64,000 bases of DNA. It comes from Lates calcarifer (Eukaryota; Chordata; Actinopteri; Centropomidae). Numbering within the stretch: the stretch's first letter is position 1; each line of letters begins with the position of its first letter. The position numbers and the translations under genes were made by a program. The notes beneath the pieces were generated by a model that was not told the origin of the DNA, ran no database searches, and saw nothing but the letters and a program-made list of their open reading frames with translations. Location: NCBI RefSeq assembly GCF_001640805.2, contig NC_066850.1, positions 13,103,373 to 13,167,372 on the forward strand, read 5' to 3'. Below, piece after piece: positions 11,176 to 23,173 of this stretch.

Positions 11176-12368
11176 CGAGTCTGTGGGCTGGCATTTAAAC
11201 GAATATGGACCATAGACCATCTTGGCTGGTACTGAAGGTGGACACATGAAAGTGGGAACTGAAGTCAGTGCTTTCAGAATTGGCTGGTAAAAAAAGAAAA
11301 AAGAAAAAAAAAGCTGGTACTGGCTTAGAGTTATTTATGTAACGACAGTTCTATGAATTCTTGATGTTACATCTACTGTAAAGATTAAAAGGGTTGAAAA
11401 TGGCTAAAACTTGTCAGTTTACACAGAGGGAGTGAGAGATAGAGGAAGAGTGGGAGGGCGGAGGGTACAGGGGTTTGGATCAGTGTTATTTTGGAATTTG
11501 TACCACACAGTGTTTTTTATTTTTTTTTAATTTTTTTTACCAAACTGGGTGTTGTAGGTTTTCTGTTATCTTATCATGGAAGTTATGTTTTGTACCCAGC
11601 TTTATACTGACACGTGGAATTTGTTTTATCTAAAAATAAAACCATGTTCTTTAGAAATTGACACCTGCGTAGTATCAGTGTGTATCTGATTTCTTTAATG
11701 ATAATAGACGTTTGTAAATACTTCATTCTCTGTCACATATAGAGAATTTGCTGCTGTTTGTGAAGCTATAAACAAATCAAGAACTTGGTCTAGATATGAC
11801 AAATTCTAAATGCAGTAATAAACATATTTAATCATGTTAAATTTATTTTTAAATAATAAAAATGTTAAGAAGTTCTGTCACAAACACACACTTTTACTGA
11901 CTGTCCCTAAACTTCACACTGAACCTGGCTTTTGTCCTTCAGTCTGGAAATATTTGCAGATGAGTTGATCCAGAGTAAAGCTTTTAGAGATGTTGTGAAA
12001 GGTTTGGAGTAATTATCTCTCTCCTTCTTTCCTGTCTATTTTTCTAAGCTTATGATTCTGTGAGTTTTTATTTGTATGTTTTGTTTGGACCCTGTATCGC
12101 TGCTTTCTCTGCCACAACTCGCTCAAAGACAAAATCTTGCAATCTCAAAATAGCTCAGATTCAAACTCACTCAGACTTTAGTTTGGGTTTAGGAACTGCG
12201 TCAACAACAAAATCAGCTCTGCACCAAATAAATAAATAAATAAATAAAAATGAAAAAAACAAAAAAAAAAACCCAAAACTTGTCTAGTCTGACCTGCAAA
12301 TAAGACAGAAACTTCCAGGCTCTCTGAGTCCTGACTAATAAAAAGGCTTTAATATTTCAGTGCTGACA
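11176..12368. other. Unassigned AT-rich non-coding stretch
   Basis: Holds an (AAAT)n run at about 12225-12249 and A-rich runs. No exon recognised. Confidence 0.4.
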
Positions 12369-12462
12369 CCTACATGCTTCATGTAGGCGACAGAAAAAAG
12401 CCGAGCACTCAGAGTCCTGAGTGTTTTTACCCAGGACTCTGAGTGCTCTGCTTTTTTCTGTC
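12369..12462. repeat. Two adjacent hairpins; the larger has 31-bp arms
   Basis: A small perfect palindrome, CCTACATG-ctt-CATGTAGG (12369-12387), is followed at once by a long one. Arm 12389-12419 and arm 12432-12462 are reverse complements with a single mismatch and a 12-nt loop. The arms include GCACTCAGAGTCCTG and CAGGACTCTGAGTGC. Stem length and short loop resemble a pre-miRNA or a small fold-back; no known miRNA is recognised. Confidence 0.85.
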
Positions 12463-13364
12463 CTGTGGCCCTTGACACCAGAGAGAAGCCTCAGTAATTT
12501 GGGTTTTACTTCATATCTGGCCCGTTCCAGTTCACCTCATCTGTGAACTTTGACCTGCTGAGTGAAAAGGAGAAGGCGATGACAGAAAATGAACATGTAG
12601 TGCATTTATCATATGCCAGCCTGGACAAACATCCTGAAGCCGTGTCTAATTGTTGGTATAAACTGTGCACAACTAATGATAACCTTCATTAACCAACATC
12701 ATGACAGATTTTTATTTTAACTCTAATAAAGCCAAGCATGAAAGTTCATTCTTGAATTTGTGAAGCAGCTCAAATTAAATTTCCCTGAAGTTAAAGAGAA
12801 ACTACTGGAGTGTGGCTAAGCTAACAAGCTAATATTAGGCAGTAACAATGATTGACTAAAGGACCCGATAATGTCTGTTAGGTAATATAATCAGATTCTC
12901 CTGCTCAATTTAAACAGAAAGAAAACATGTGAACTTTTAATAGTCAACAGGTAAACAGGAAGAAGCAGCATTCTCCATCAGATTATGAGTTAATGTGACA
13001 AAACAAACATTTACATTAGTATGTTGATGCAAAGATGTAAGGGTACGTGAATTCGCTGAATGTGAGGCGAAGCTGCAGCCGTGTAAACCTGAGCAAACCA
13101 GTTTTATATTTACATTTATTTGTATTCATTTGGCAGGTATGTTTGTGTCCAAAGTGATGCACAAATAAAAGCTTTATGACTTTATAAACAAAAAGAGAGA
13201 AAAGACAAGCCAAAGGAGAAGAAGTTCCTGTTAAGTTGAGAGATCGATCAGAGGCTGAGCTGTTGGAGCAAACATCAATAGGAAGCTTCAGGCTAATCTA
13301 ATCTGCCCGTTTGTGTCGAATAAACACAGACTGCAACAACAGTCCAGCAGTTAGTCTGAATGAT
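12463..13364. other. Unassigned non-coding stretch
   Basis: Nothing recognisable as a gene or named repeat. Confidence 0.4.
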
Positions 13365-13512
13365 GCTCAATACACCTTCAGAGACAGGGTGAGGACCCAG
13401 GACATCAGGAAGGAGCTCCACTGCCTCTTCACAGTGAAAGGAGTCAGCTGGGATCTGATTAGAATCAGTCCACCTGGAGTTTTCTGGACCAGTCCAAAAA
13501 CCAGATCACAGT
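13365..13512 (+). mobile_element. Degenerate LINE C-terminal fragment
   Basis: CAGGAAGGAGCTCCACTGC, AAAGGAGTCAGCTGGGATCT and ATCAGTCCACCTGGAGTTTT follow the order of a common teleost LINE 3' coding region (the part normally reading as FGHLxRMPPGRLP). The frame is heavily mutated. A neighbouring part of what looks like the same element type lies in opposite orientation at 45.9-46.1 kb. Confidence 0.5.
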
Positions 13513-14091
13513 AGGGATATTGGTGTGAACAAAACAATCTCACCTCAAGGTCATTAAACTGCTGCTCTGGAGCTTTTGTTTGTATCACATGATCTTAAAG
13601 AGATTCAGTTTGCACAGATGCCATGAAAATCTATTTTTAACCCGACATGGATGAGAAATGTTAAAGTGTCAGCAAAATATGGGACTACATTTCCATGACA
13701 ACTGATCAACTCCAGCTGCTGATGAAGGCCATGTGTTACGATCAAAAGACACTAAACGGACCTCACTGTGAGACTGTTGTGTGTCAAGGTGAAGACTGAA
13801 CTTTTAGCTTCATACTCATTAATAACTTGAATCAATTTCAATCAATTTTGGGATTGATATGACCGTCTAATTATACAGTCTGAATTTTGGTGGTTGCCAT
13901 GACTACAGTTTTTCATTAAAGAAATTAGTTTTTGTCTTTTCTTTTTCCCCACGTCTCTGCAGCAGTTTCTAGTTGTTTTGAAGAAAAGACTCCATGCAAC
14001 TGAGGTCACGACCACAGCTGTCACACTGCTGAGAGATGCACTGTGTGTGTGTGTGTGTGTGTGTGTACGCACGTATTGTGTGAGTGTGCAC

Positions 14092-14148
<57 letters not shown>

Positions 14149-14230
14149 AAAGAAAGTGAGTCATGAAGGTCATTCAAAATTTAAACTCCATTTACACTGC
14201 TGTTGTACTGTCACAGAGAATATGATCAGT

Positions 14231-14269
<39 letters not shown>

Positions 14270-15664
14270 TACATACCTTTTAGCTGCTGCTCTTAAGACC
14301 AGATATTGGGGCTGACAGTTTAAAAAGGTTTCAGTGTCGGAGGTAATACAAGACTAAGTTACACCTTCAGAAACTCACTGGAGCACACACACACACACAC
14401 ATACAGACGAGTAAAGTCTCAGCAGTGTGACAGCTGTGGTCAACTCTCTGAGCGGTTTCATAAAAACAAAAAACACACAAAAAATCTGCAGCCACGGCAC
14501 AAACACAGACTTTTCTGCCTGAAAGCTTGCAGATGTTTCCACATCCTTGAAGTCATTTTAGGAGAGGAGACGTGTTATGGAGAGCAGGAACTGTCGCCAC
14601 ATGTATTTTACAGTTAGAGATGGTGTAAAGGCTGTTGAAGCGTGAAGGTGGTGCTCTTCACTGTTTTACCAGCTTTATGACATGATGGAACTGCAACATC
14701 CCGCTGCTTTCCACCAACGTGAACCTAGGTGTTGATTCTGAGCTGGTGTCTGCAGTCACAAAGTTGTAATTGGGTCTCCTTGGTCATGATAATCCTATCT
14801 TCTGGAAGAGGTGATCAAAAGCTATCTCCCTTATTAACCAAAATTTGAAAAAAGACGATTGGCTCTTTTCCCATGGAGTATTCTCTACTGCTTTTTTTTT
14901 CCTAATGTGTCACATTCAATGCACTAGAAAACAGGGTTAGTAAATAAAACATCATGGAAGCCAGTGAGGATCAGGGGAAGCTCTCTCACCTCGCTATCTT
15001 GCCAGTGTTGGGTATGAAGACATATCATCATAACACCGTTCTGGAAAAGGAGAGAATTAATGTGGGTGTCATGTTTACATCACTGCTGATCAGAGCTGGA
15101 GCTGATAAATACCCATTACTACTGCAGAGTCATTTGACCTGGGAATGAAGCGGGGGGAAACTGCTACCTTAATGCCATTAAAAGTGAATGAAAATCTCCC
15201 AAAAGCTCCAACGTTAACTGCTACTAGAACCACAACGTCTCTTCTACATATCTCTGTAGCTGTTCAATATACAAAAGAAACATGTAAAACAGCAGCAGGT
15301 TGTGGTTAACCTGGCATATGCCTGAGGCCTGAGTTACTCTTCCTACTGTGAAGCATGAATCTGTCAACAGACAGTGAAAACAGTGTCAGGATACATCTGA
15401 AGGAAAATGATTTAGTTTCCTTGGAAACCGGGCAAACGTGACGACTGCAGCAAAGAGAAACACCTGACTTTGTTTTTTTCTGCCAGTCATGTTGTCCCCT
15501 TTTAACTTCAGATCCAGAAATCTCCAACATTTCAGACAGAAAACTGGAGATAAGGTCAGAAGTCACAGCAGCACAATGACAGACAGAGAGGCAGCCAGCA
15601 TCACACACAGGAAACATGCTGGAGTTTCTTCAACTGACCATTAAACCACACCACTGTAAGTGTT
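13513..15664. other. Unassigned non-coding stretch with dense (TG)n/(CA)n
   Basis: TG arrays at about 14043-14066 and 14099-14145, and CA arrays at about 14233-14266 and 14385-14401. No exon recognised in the rest. Confidence 0.5.
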
Positions 15665-15925
15665 TGACAACATTATGGATAGGACTCCTACAGAGACCTT
15701 TTTATTAAAGAGTAAGATCCTTTTTTTAACCAGAAACATCACTATATATCACTACCAGACTCCACTGACAAATTGTCATTTTACCAAGCAGAACACAAAC
15801 TAACTAACAGATGGAGGCAGTGGTATTCCAGCAGCTCCTGCAGTCTGTTCAGTAAAATTGTTATTTTTGTCAATGGAGACTGGTAGTAATATTTTGTGAT
15901 AATTCTTGTGAAACAAAAACGGATG
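15665..15925. repeat. Family A fold-back element, copy A5
   Basis: The left terminus TGACAACATTATGGATAGGA, CTTTTTATTAAAGAGTAAGA, AAACATCACTATATATCACT and CCAGACTCCACTGAC are all present. The spacer is almost absent, and the right arm follows (ATTCCAGCAGCTCCTGCAGT, TGTCAATGGAGACTGGTAG). This copy best shows the order of the left arm. Confidence 0.75.
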
Positions 15926-17284
15926 TCAACCTCAAAATGGTGACAAATAAAGATACTGAACGTTGAACCTTACTCCTAGTTGTTGGTATGCTTTTGGCTC
16001 TGAGATACACTGGGTGCTTGGACTAGTTTTGGGGGTTTTTTTTTGTGCAGATGGGTGCATGGGGGAACATTTAGTGTGTTCCAAATTACTATTATACCAC
16101 TGGGTGCTTTTGTGTATAATCATTATGACTCTAAATTAATGTTGACATTGGTACTGAAAGGAAAGAACTGGAGCTATATGGCCTCTTCCTGCCAAGACAC
16201 CTGGATTTGAAGCCTAATGTTTGTTCCTGTGGCTCCTGATTATGACCCCACAATCCACCTGACAGGGAACACCAAAGAGGAGCTGAACTTGGGAGTGAGT
16301 CAGACCCAGAGCAGGATTTGACTGAATATCACTTCCAACTAATCTTTACAATCTCATAGTCCTCAGTAACAAGGCAGGTTAACAATTGTGAACCAAATAA
16401 AACAACCTCAGATTTATTCTTGCTGACTCTTGTAAAAACATTGACTCTGATAAAGGAGCTGATTCATGTGAAGACGTTCAGGCAGCAATACACAGCAGTT
16501 TTATTTGGACAAACTTGGAAAGTGTCAGCGAGTCTTGACGGGGACGCTCTGCTCGGATGAAAACGCACCTCCTGTTGTTGTTAGTTGCTGACTGACAACA
16601 AAGACGACTGTAGCTTTACAGGAACAAAACTAAGCAATCAGAGCAGCTTTAATATTTCACCAAAAACCTCTGGTTATATTTATCAACAGAGATGTTCCCT
16701 TTGTTGTTCTGTTTGTGTCTGGTTTTCCAGACAGTATTCAGTATTCCTTTCCTAAAACGTGTACAGAGAACATCTTTAAAGGTAACAGTTCACCACAAAA
16801 TGTATGTTGTGCTTTATCTACCACCTATACATCACTAAATAAAAATATGTCTGTTTAACCACAGAGTCACTTAACCAGCTGGTGTGATGAAAACTTGATG
16901 TAGACTGCCACACAGTCTCATCTCAGCTGTTGAAGTGACTCAGGTATTGCTCTCCAATAAAAAAAAGAATTACTAAAAAGTGGACGCCTACACTGAACAA
17001 TCCAACTAAATGATCACTTATCACATTAATTCAGCTACAAGCACATAAAAATATTTCAGCTCCAGTCTGTGTGGGAGCAGTCTAGTGAAACAAGAACAAC
17101 TTCTTCAGACATCCTCATTAAAACTTTACAGAGAAGAGAAAGAACTGTGGAGGTTCTAGAAACTTTCATTGAATGCTTTTAACTGATACTGATGGATGTT
17201 TTTGGATGTTAATGGAAGTTAAAGTGATTATTTATGGCTGGATTGATATTAGTAAATGTACTCAGGAAGAAACTGTCAGACCCA
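15926..17284. other. Unassigned non-coding stretch
   Basis: No exon or named repeat recognised. Confidence 0.4.
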
Positions 17285-17930
17285 GATCCACTTGATCAGT
17301 GCAGCTTTAAAGGTGTTATATTTAAGGTTTTGTGATCGCTACATAGCCAGCATTAGCAGTAAGAGCTGTTTACTCACCACATGCTTCAGCTACTGTTGTG
17401 TTTACAAGACGCCCTCAAGGTGGCGCTAATGTTCACAGAAGAATAGAAGTGGTAGAAATAGAAGCAAGCGAGAGTTAACACTGGCGTAAAGGAATGAAAT
17501 TTGATGCTGAACTTGCAAGGTTTTCTCTACACTGGTAAGTAAAGAGCTATTAATGCGAACATTGGCCATGTAGCAATAACAAAAACATACACTGATACCT
17601 TTAAAGCTTTAAACCCCTTGATTTATGGTTTGTGTCATTTGTGTTTTTGTGTGTGACATTTTGCAACTGGTCCCTGATTCCTTGGGTTTGGTAGGTCCAT
17701 ATAGAACTTCATTCCTTTACTCACTAAGAGCTGTCTCCAATAGTGGAGAGCAACACCAATATTTTGCCGCTAGAAGTTAGCAGTTACTGAAGTTAGCATG
17801 CTAACAAGCTAGCCTTGGCCCATCTCATCACTTTCTGATAGCAATGGCTGAAGCTCTTGGCAAGCAACGATACCACCATGTTTTCCTGGCACATTCGACA
17901 GCAGAGAAAACTTATAAATAGCAGCTTTAA
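17285..17930. repeat. Family C fold-back repeat, copy C1
   Basis: GTAAAGGAATGAA near 17487 is the reverse complement of TTCATTCCTTTAC near 17708. GTTAGCATGCTAAC (itself palindromic) and CACTAAGAGCTGTCTCCAAT flank the right part. The same order of motifs recurs at 52.9-53.3 kb. No coding capacity. Confidence 0.55.
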
Positions 17931-18586
17931 GGAGCACCCATGTTTGTTAAGCAAACTCTCCACCAGTTGGAAATAGATAATAATAATTATAATAATGTTA
18001 CATTCTCCAGCTTTCCACCACACTGCACCATCTTGAATTGAATTTCTGTGGCATTTAGCAGGTCAGAAAAGTACATCCAGTGCTTTAAGATGAAGTGGGG
18101 TGCAGCAGGTGTCCACTCATAACCCAGCTCCAGCAGCCAATGGACACGGAAACCATTAAATAAAGCTGCAGCTAAATATTGATTTTCTCTCTCACACACA
18201 CAGACACACTCATATTTCACAACTTTAGTGAATATAGTTTATTCTCACTGTTTTAAAAGCACTTTGCTTTCACTGCTGATTTTAAATCGCTGCATAAAAG
18301 AAGAACAAGTCGAGGAGAATTGGAACAGCCAACAGCATAAATGAGTTATTAGCTCAAAATGAGTCTACACAAATACATATACACACAAAAGGAAGTCGTG
18401 CACACGCATATGGCTGCGCACACACACACATACTCACCCACACATACACACAGTTTGTAGATGTAATGAATAATTTATGTCATGTGAATGTTGTGGGTTG
18501 AACACAGTTAAATGTAAGAACAGCCTGCAGGGAAAACACAGCAAAACATTTCCTGTCTGTCAGACTCTCCCTCTCTTTAATTCCAG
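17931..18586. other. Unassigned non-coding stretch
   Basis: CA-rich runs near 18195-18210 and 18418-18450. Nothing else recognised. Confidence 0.4.
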
Positions 18587-18650
18587 TTCAAATTCAAATA
18601 TACTTTATTTGCATGGATGAGTACTAGACATAAAAAAAAGAAAAGGGGGG
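18587..18650 (-). mobile_element. Retroelement 3' tail remnant
   Basis: TTCAAATTCAAATATACTTT followed by ATTTGCATGG reads on the minus strand as an AATAAAG-type tail with short AAT-rich repeats. This style is common at the 3' end of teleost LINE/SINE copies. Family not assigned. Confidence 0.35.
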
Positions 18651-20099
18651 ACAAGGCAAACGAGAACATTCACATCCCAAACCCTGCTGAGCATCAGTAT
18701 TCAATATGAGGCCAACTGAAAAAAGAAAATAACATGCATACATACATGTAGGCGCACATACAGAAACATTTGCATATATAATCATGCATATTCTATAAAT
18801 ACATCCACACACACAAAGATGGAGTCTGAATATAATTGTGTTGAGACATGCTGAGAAATGAGAATACAACATGTTTTCTAATAGACAAAGTCCGCATCCA
18901 TCCATCACTGTTATGTATTGAGATAAATGCTAAGATGTCATTAAAAGATCTCTAGTCAAACTTCACACAATGGGAAAGAAACCTGTTTATGTCATGTATT
19001 AATCGAGGGTGGCTGCTGTTTCCTCACAGGTCTGATGTTTTCCTCTGCTTCTGTTTTTCATCTGCTCACTGACGAGAGCTGTTTTAGTCAGATGCTTCAT
19101 GTACGTCGTGATTTATTCATTTGTTTCCATTGTTCTTTGTCACTTTTGTTTTTATCGATTCACTGACTTTGCCACCTCAGCCCACAGTAGGGTTTTTCTC
19201 CCCTGCAACAAATTTAAAGTGTACATTAACACAAGTGGATGGAAACATGCTCTGAGCAGGGCTGAACTTGGCAGGTGGTGGGACAAGTATCAGTTGGAGT
19301 TCATGGTGAACAGCAGCGTGTGTGTAACTGTGGTACTTTACGTGAGTGTAAACGTGTGATCAGAGAAATGAAGGGGGTGGGGTGGGGGGAGGGGGGCAAA
19401 GTGGTTGTTTCTGAGGAATGGTTTTTGCATAAAATGGTAAACCTTTCTTGCAGTTTGGCCTTCCATTCACACAACAACGAGGATTTGGGGGCCTGAAAAT
19501 GCAAACTTTTGAAACCAGGAGTGTTTTCTTTTGAAAACTCCATGCCTAAAATAGAAGAACAACAATGACGGACTTTTGAGCTGTGTTTGTGCAGCAGACT
19601 GTGTTGAGTTTATCAATGCTCCTGCAGAATGGTGAAAATAGATGAACACGAAACACCCTGATGTGAGCCCACATCTATGTGTTTCAGTTGTCTGTCCTGT
19701 CTTCTGCACTGCCCAAACAGTGGATGTAGCTAGCTAAGGTAAACTATTCTCAGAGGAGAAAGAAAGCGTTTATGTGAAGGCATGTGGTGTTATTGTGTGG
19801 TGTTGAGCTATATTGCTGTTTACTGGCCTGGCATGCTACATATTACTATGTTTTTGTGTTTTTGTTTTTTTCAGTCACTTTTTCAATCATTTTTGCAGAT
19901 CAGTGTGGACAAAGACCGTTTTCACAGAGTTGTTGTGTGATGTGGAACTAGGAAATTTTTTTCGATTTTTTTTTTTAAACAAATGGTGGCCTCATCTGGT
20001 AAAAGTGTAATGTCTTGTCGCCTTATTCATCCACCCCCCACCTCCTCCCTACACAGACTTTTGCACTCTATAACAACATCATCTGACTTCCTCCCTTGC
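18651..20099. other. Unassigned non-coding stretch containing a G-quadruplex motif
   Basis: The G-run cluster at 19373-19396 is listed separately. No exon with splice support was found in the rest. Confidence 0.4.
19373..19396 (+). other. Potential G-quadruplex
   Basis: Four G-runs of four or more separated by single bases (GGGGGTGGGGTGGGGGG then AGGGGGG) meet the canonical intramolecular G4 pattern with one-base loops. Confidence 0.8.
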
Positions 20100-20790
20100 T
20101 CCCATCAATTACTACATTACTACGGCCATTAGAGGGTGTTATGTCATTTTTTGGTTGTTGCATATTATTATTTTGAGGTATGCCAGTTACTGGGAATATG
20201 TTGACAATAATTTGTGCCTACAATTCTACTGTGTGTACAATGATTTCTCAGTTTAATCCTGTTTGTCATTTAATGACGTTTTGGTTAGAGGTAGAGTTAG
20301 GTGTCAGCCACTACAGAAATGACATGGTGTGAAATGACACTCAAAAAGCAAAAAATGCACAGTGGTAATGCGCAAAATTATGTAAGAAATACTTATACCG
20401 GGCTGACGAATCCTATCGCGATTTTTTGCACACAGTTGCACACAGTGCAGTTGTTGTGTGCTTTGTACAGAGTAAAGTTTATTGAATTTTAATGTTCTGT
20501 GTCTGACGAAAAGTTTTCTGGTGTTTGTGAGTAGCTCACTCTCTTGGTTCAGCTGTGACGACATAGACATGATTTATTTTATATTGGTGAAAGTTCAGAT
20601 CACTTTGGGACAAGCAGCTACAGAATTTCAAAGATATCTTTTTTGCTCTCAGATGCAGCAAATATCTTCGTATTTCGTAGTGTGGAACATTTCAGTGGAC
20701 TCCCAGAAAAGTTTTTGTTGAAATCATGAATTTTGTAAGTTGTCCTTCAAAATAAAAATATGCTGTACACTCTTCTCCAGTACGCCATGT
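20100..20790. other. Possible dispersed repeat of unknown class
   Basis: The string GTAGAGTTAGGTGTCAGCC ... ACAGAAATGACATGGTGTG reads like a recurrent teleost repeat. It is followed by a region with a polyadenylation-like AATAAAAATA at about 20752. No termini or coding region could be defined. Confidence 0.3.
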
Positions 20791-22859
20791 TTTATTCACC
20801 AAATGTTTTGGTCTGCCTTGCCTTCATCTGGATGGTGTCTGAGGTTGTTTCTGGTTTATATATACGCAGTTAACTGATCATGATTATTGATCTTACACAT
20901 CAGAAACACTGCAAAACATTACAAAGCAACAAATACTACACAGTCTTAAATTTTGATATAAAAGCACAAGTTGAATAACTCAGTATTCTTTTTACATTTA
21001 TATTTTTAAAACCATAACAGCTGTATGCTCCTTTCTCAGACAGGCATTTGCAAATCACCTAAATAAGATATGTTAGCTACAACAGTAGAGTAACAGTACA
21101 CTACAATAGTTCCTCACACCTGATGTTTTCTGAATCACTGTGACTCTCATCTCCTCTGTATTTATTGATAATCCTCAGCCCCTGCAGCGACTCTGTTGTA
21201 AGGACAGGTTTCTGCCACAGTCCTTCAACAAGGTCGTCTGCATATAACAGACGTTTTATTTCTCTGTCGCCCTGCAGTGAGCTGAAGTGAGGCAGATGAC
21301 TACAAGCTTCATAAATGATGGATTGGGTTCAGGGGTAATCCTTGCCGCAGGATTTTTGGTTATGTATCAGGGGTGTAGGTTTCAGGGGTTGGAGGAAACA
21401 CAATGACCCAACCATGTCTCTCCAGATATATGGTAAAATAACCAATTAATATGATGCACAATCATCCTCTCCTTTTACCTTTAGATAGGTACAGATATTT
21501 GTAGATAATAATCATGTTTTGAATCATGTTTTCTTACTTGTAAAACTTAAAAACTTGAACCTCAACAGTTGGGAGTAGGCTATGTCTCTTTTAGCCCTGA
21601 GTGCTGTCTGCAGGTGTCCCCTTCAGGCTGCCTACAACCTCCACCAATAAACAGCTGGAGAGGTGAAACCAGGGGCAAAAAAAAGTAAATAAAAGCATTT
21701 TCTGTAGTACTTATATAAATGAAGGAACATATCAACATCTCAGACAGCCTGCTATCACCGAACGGCATATGAGTAACAATTTAGCTAACTGGCTAACCAT
21801 CTCACCTTAATGTTTCATTTCAACAGGCTGTGGTGTTTTGGTCATGTGCCATCTCTTCACAATGGAAGTCTATGGGGACTTAACTCTGTTAGATGACACA
21901 TGAAAAGCTTAAAAAGATATGGTACGTGAGAGGCGTGGGATGGAGTAACATGTTCACTTAGAGCTTCTCTAATCTGGACTCAGACAGAGGACACAGTTCA
22001 ATAAGACTTAAGGAAAAAAAAAAACAACCTTAAACCGCTTAAATCACATCGACTTAATGTGCAGGTCAATACATGACTGTTGTTTTTCTCATGAGAACTT
22101 TCACACTGAATGTGAATAATACACGGCCAAAAAGTTTCTACATTTTTTTCCAGCAAGAGGTCAATTTTTCTGAGCTTTCATATGGTATATGAATAAAGGT
22201 ATCAACCAATCACAAAGACTAAACCTACTAGACTAGATGTAAAATATGTCCAGTCACAGAGTTTCATCTCCTGTCTCCTGAGTACTTTGCATTTTCATGT
22301 TGTTTATTTGTCACACCCCCAGTGTGTAAAGACCAGAAAAGTGAAATTAGTGAAAATAAGACTTTTAAAAAGTAAGGGCTCGACCCCACCCAGAAGGGAA
22401 ATTATGTCCTGGTCATTTATTATCAAATGGAATCAAAAGACAACGTGAAGAGCATATACATGTGGGATTTAGGAAGCTGCAACATTTCTATGTGTTTGCA
22501 AACTCAGTAGTAAACATTTAATATAATGTGGAAAGAGATAAAGAACAACTCTCATCATCAGACTGAATGTTGCTGATAATAAGCTCTAATAACACTTTCA
22601 TTTTGCTCTGGTTACACTGTCCAGTGGATTATTTCCATTATTCGGGTCCATTTCCATTGGTTAGACTTTGTAAATAATTAGTTTGAATCTTATATATATA
22701 TATCTATCTCTATATTGAGATGAAATTATTTTTTCATGTCAAGTCCCAAAATGTGGAGTTTTGAATGTGAGCTTTACTTCTGCATTTTATTGTAACATGA
22801 GAGGATGTTTTTCATGTCTCAGACCTCTGCAGTTTTTCTTTTTATCAGATCTACAGGGT
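20791..22859. other. Unassigned non-coding stretch
   Basis: A short (TA)n run at about 22690-22703. No exon or named repeat recognised. Confidence 0.4.
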
Positions 22860-23173
22860 TTAATTCTTTCTTTCTTTCTGGTTTGACAGCTTCTGTTTCC
22901 CTTTACTTAAGTCAAACCACTTTTCCTTTTTGCTGTATTTTTCCTCTCTGTCAACGTACAAGAAGAGGCCCGTGGAGCTGATTCTCCCAATATGACATTT
23001 AATTTAACAGGAGTTATGTTTACACCATCTCTGTCCTTGAGCTCAGCGAGCAGGAGGCTGTAGATCATGTTCTCAATTTGGGTGGTATTCAGAGCAAATT
23101 CATATTTTGTTGGGGTTTGTCTCTGTCTGCTTGTTTTAGGGTGGATGAAGGTGTAGCTGCACACAAGTGTCAA
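22860..23173 (-). other. Doubtful candidate exon(s) or decayed coding sequence
   Basis: On the minus strand one frame reads an 88-codon ORF (23173-22907) whose middle part, TQIENMIYSLLLAELKDRDG, is protein-like in composition. A second frame, overlapping its end, reads TGLFLYVDREEKYSKKEKWF and continues to a stop near 22860. A GTACGT donor-like site and a TTGTGTGCAG acceptor-like site are present. No domain is recognised. This could be a frameshifted relic, a true exon of an unknown gene, or chance. Confidence 0.2.
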
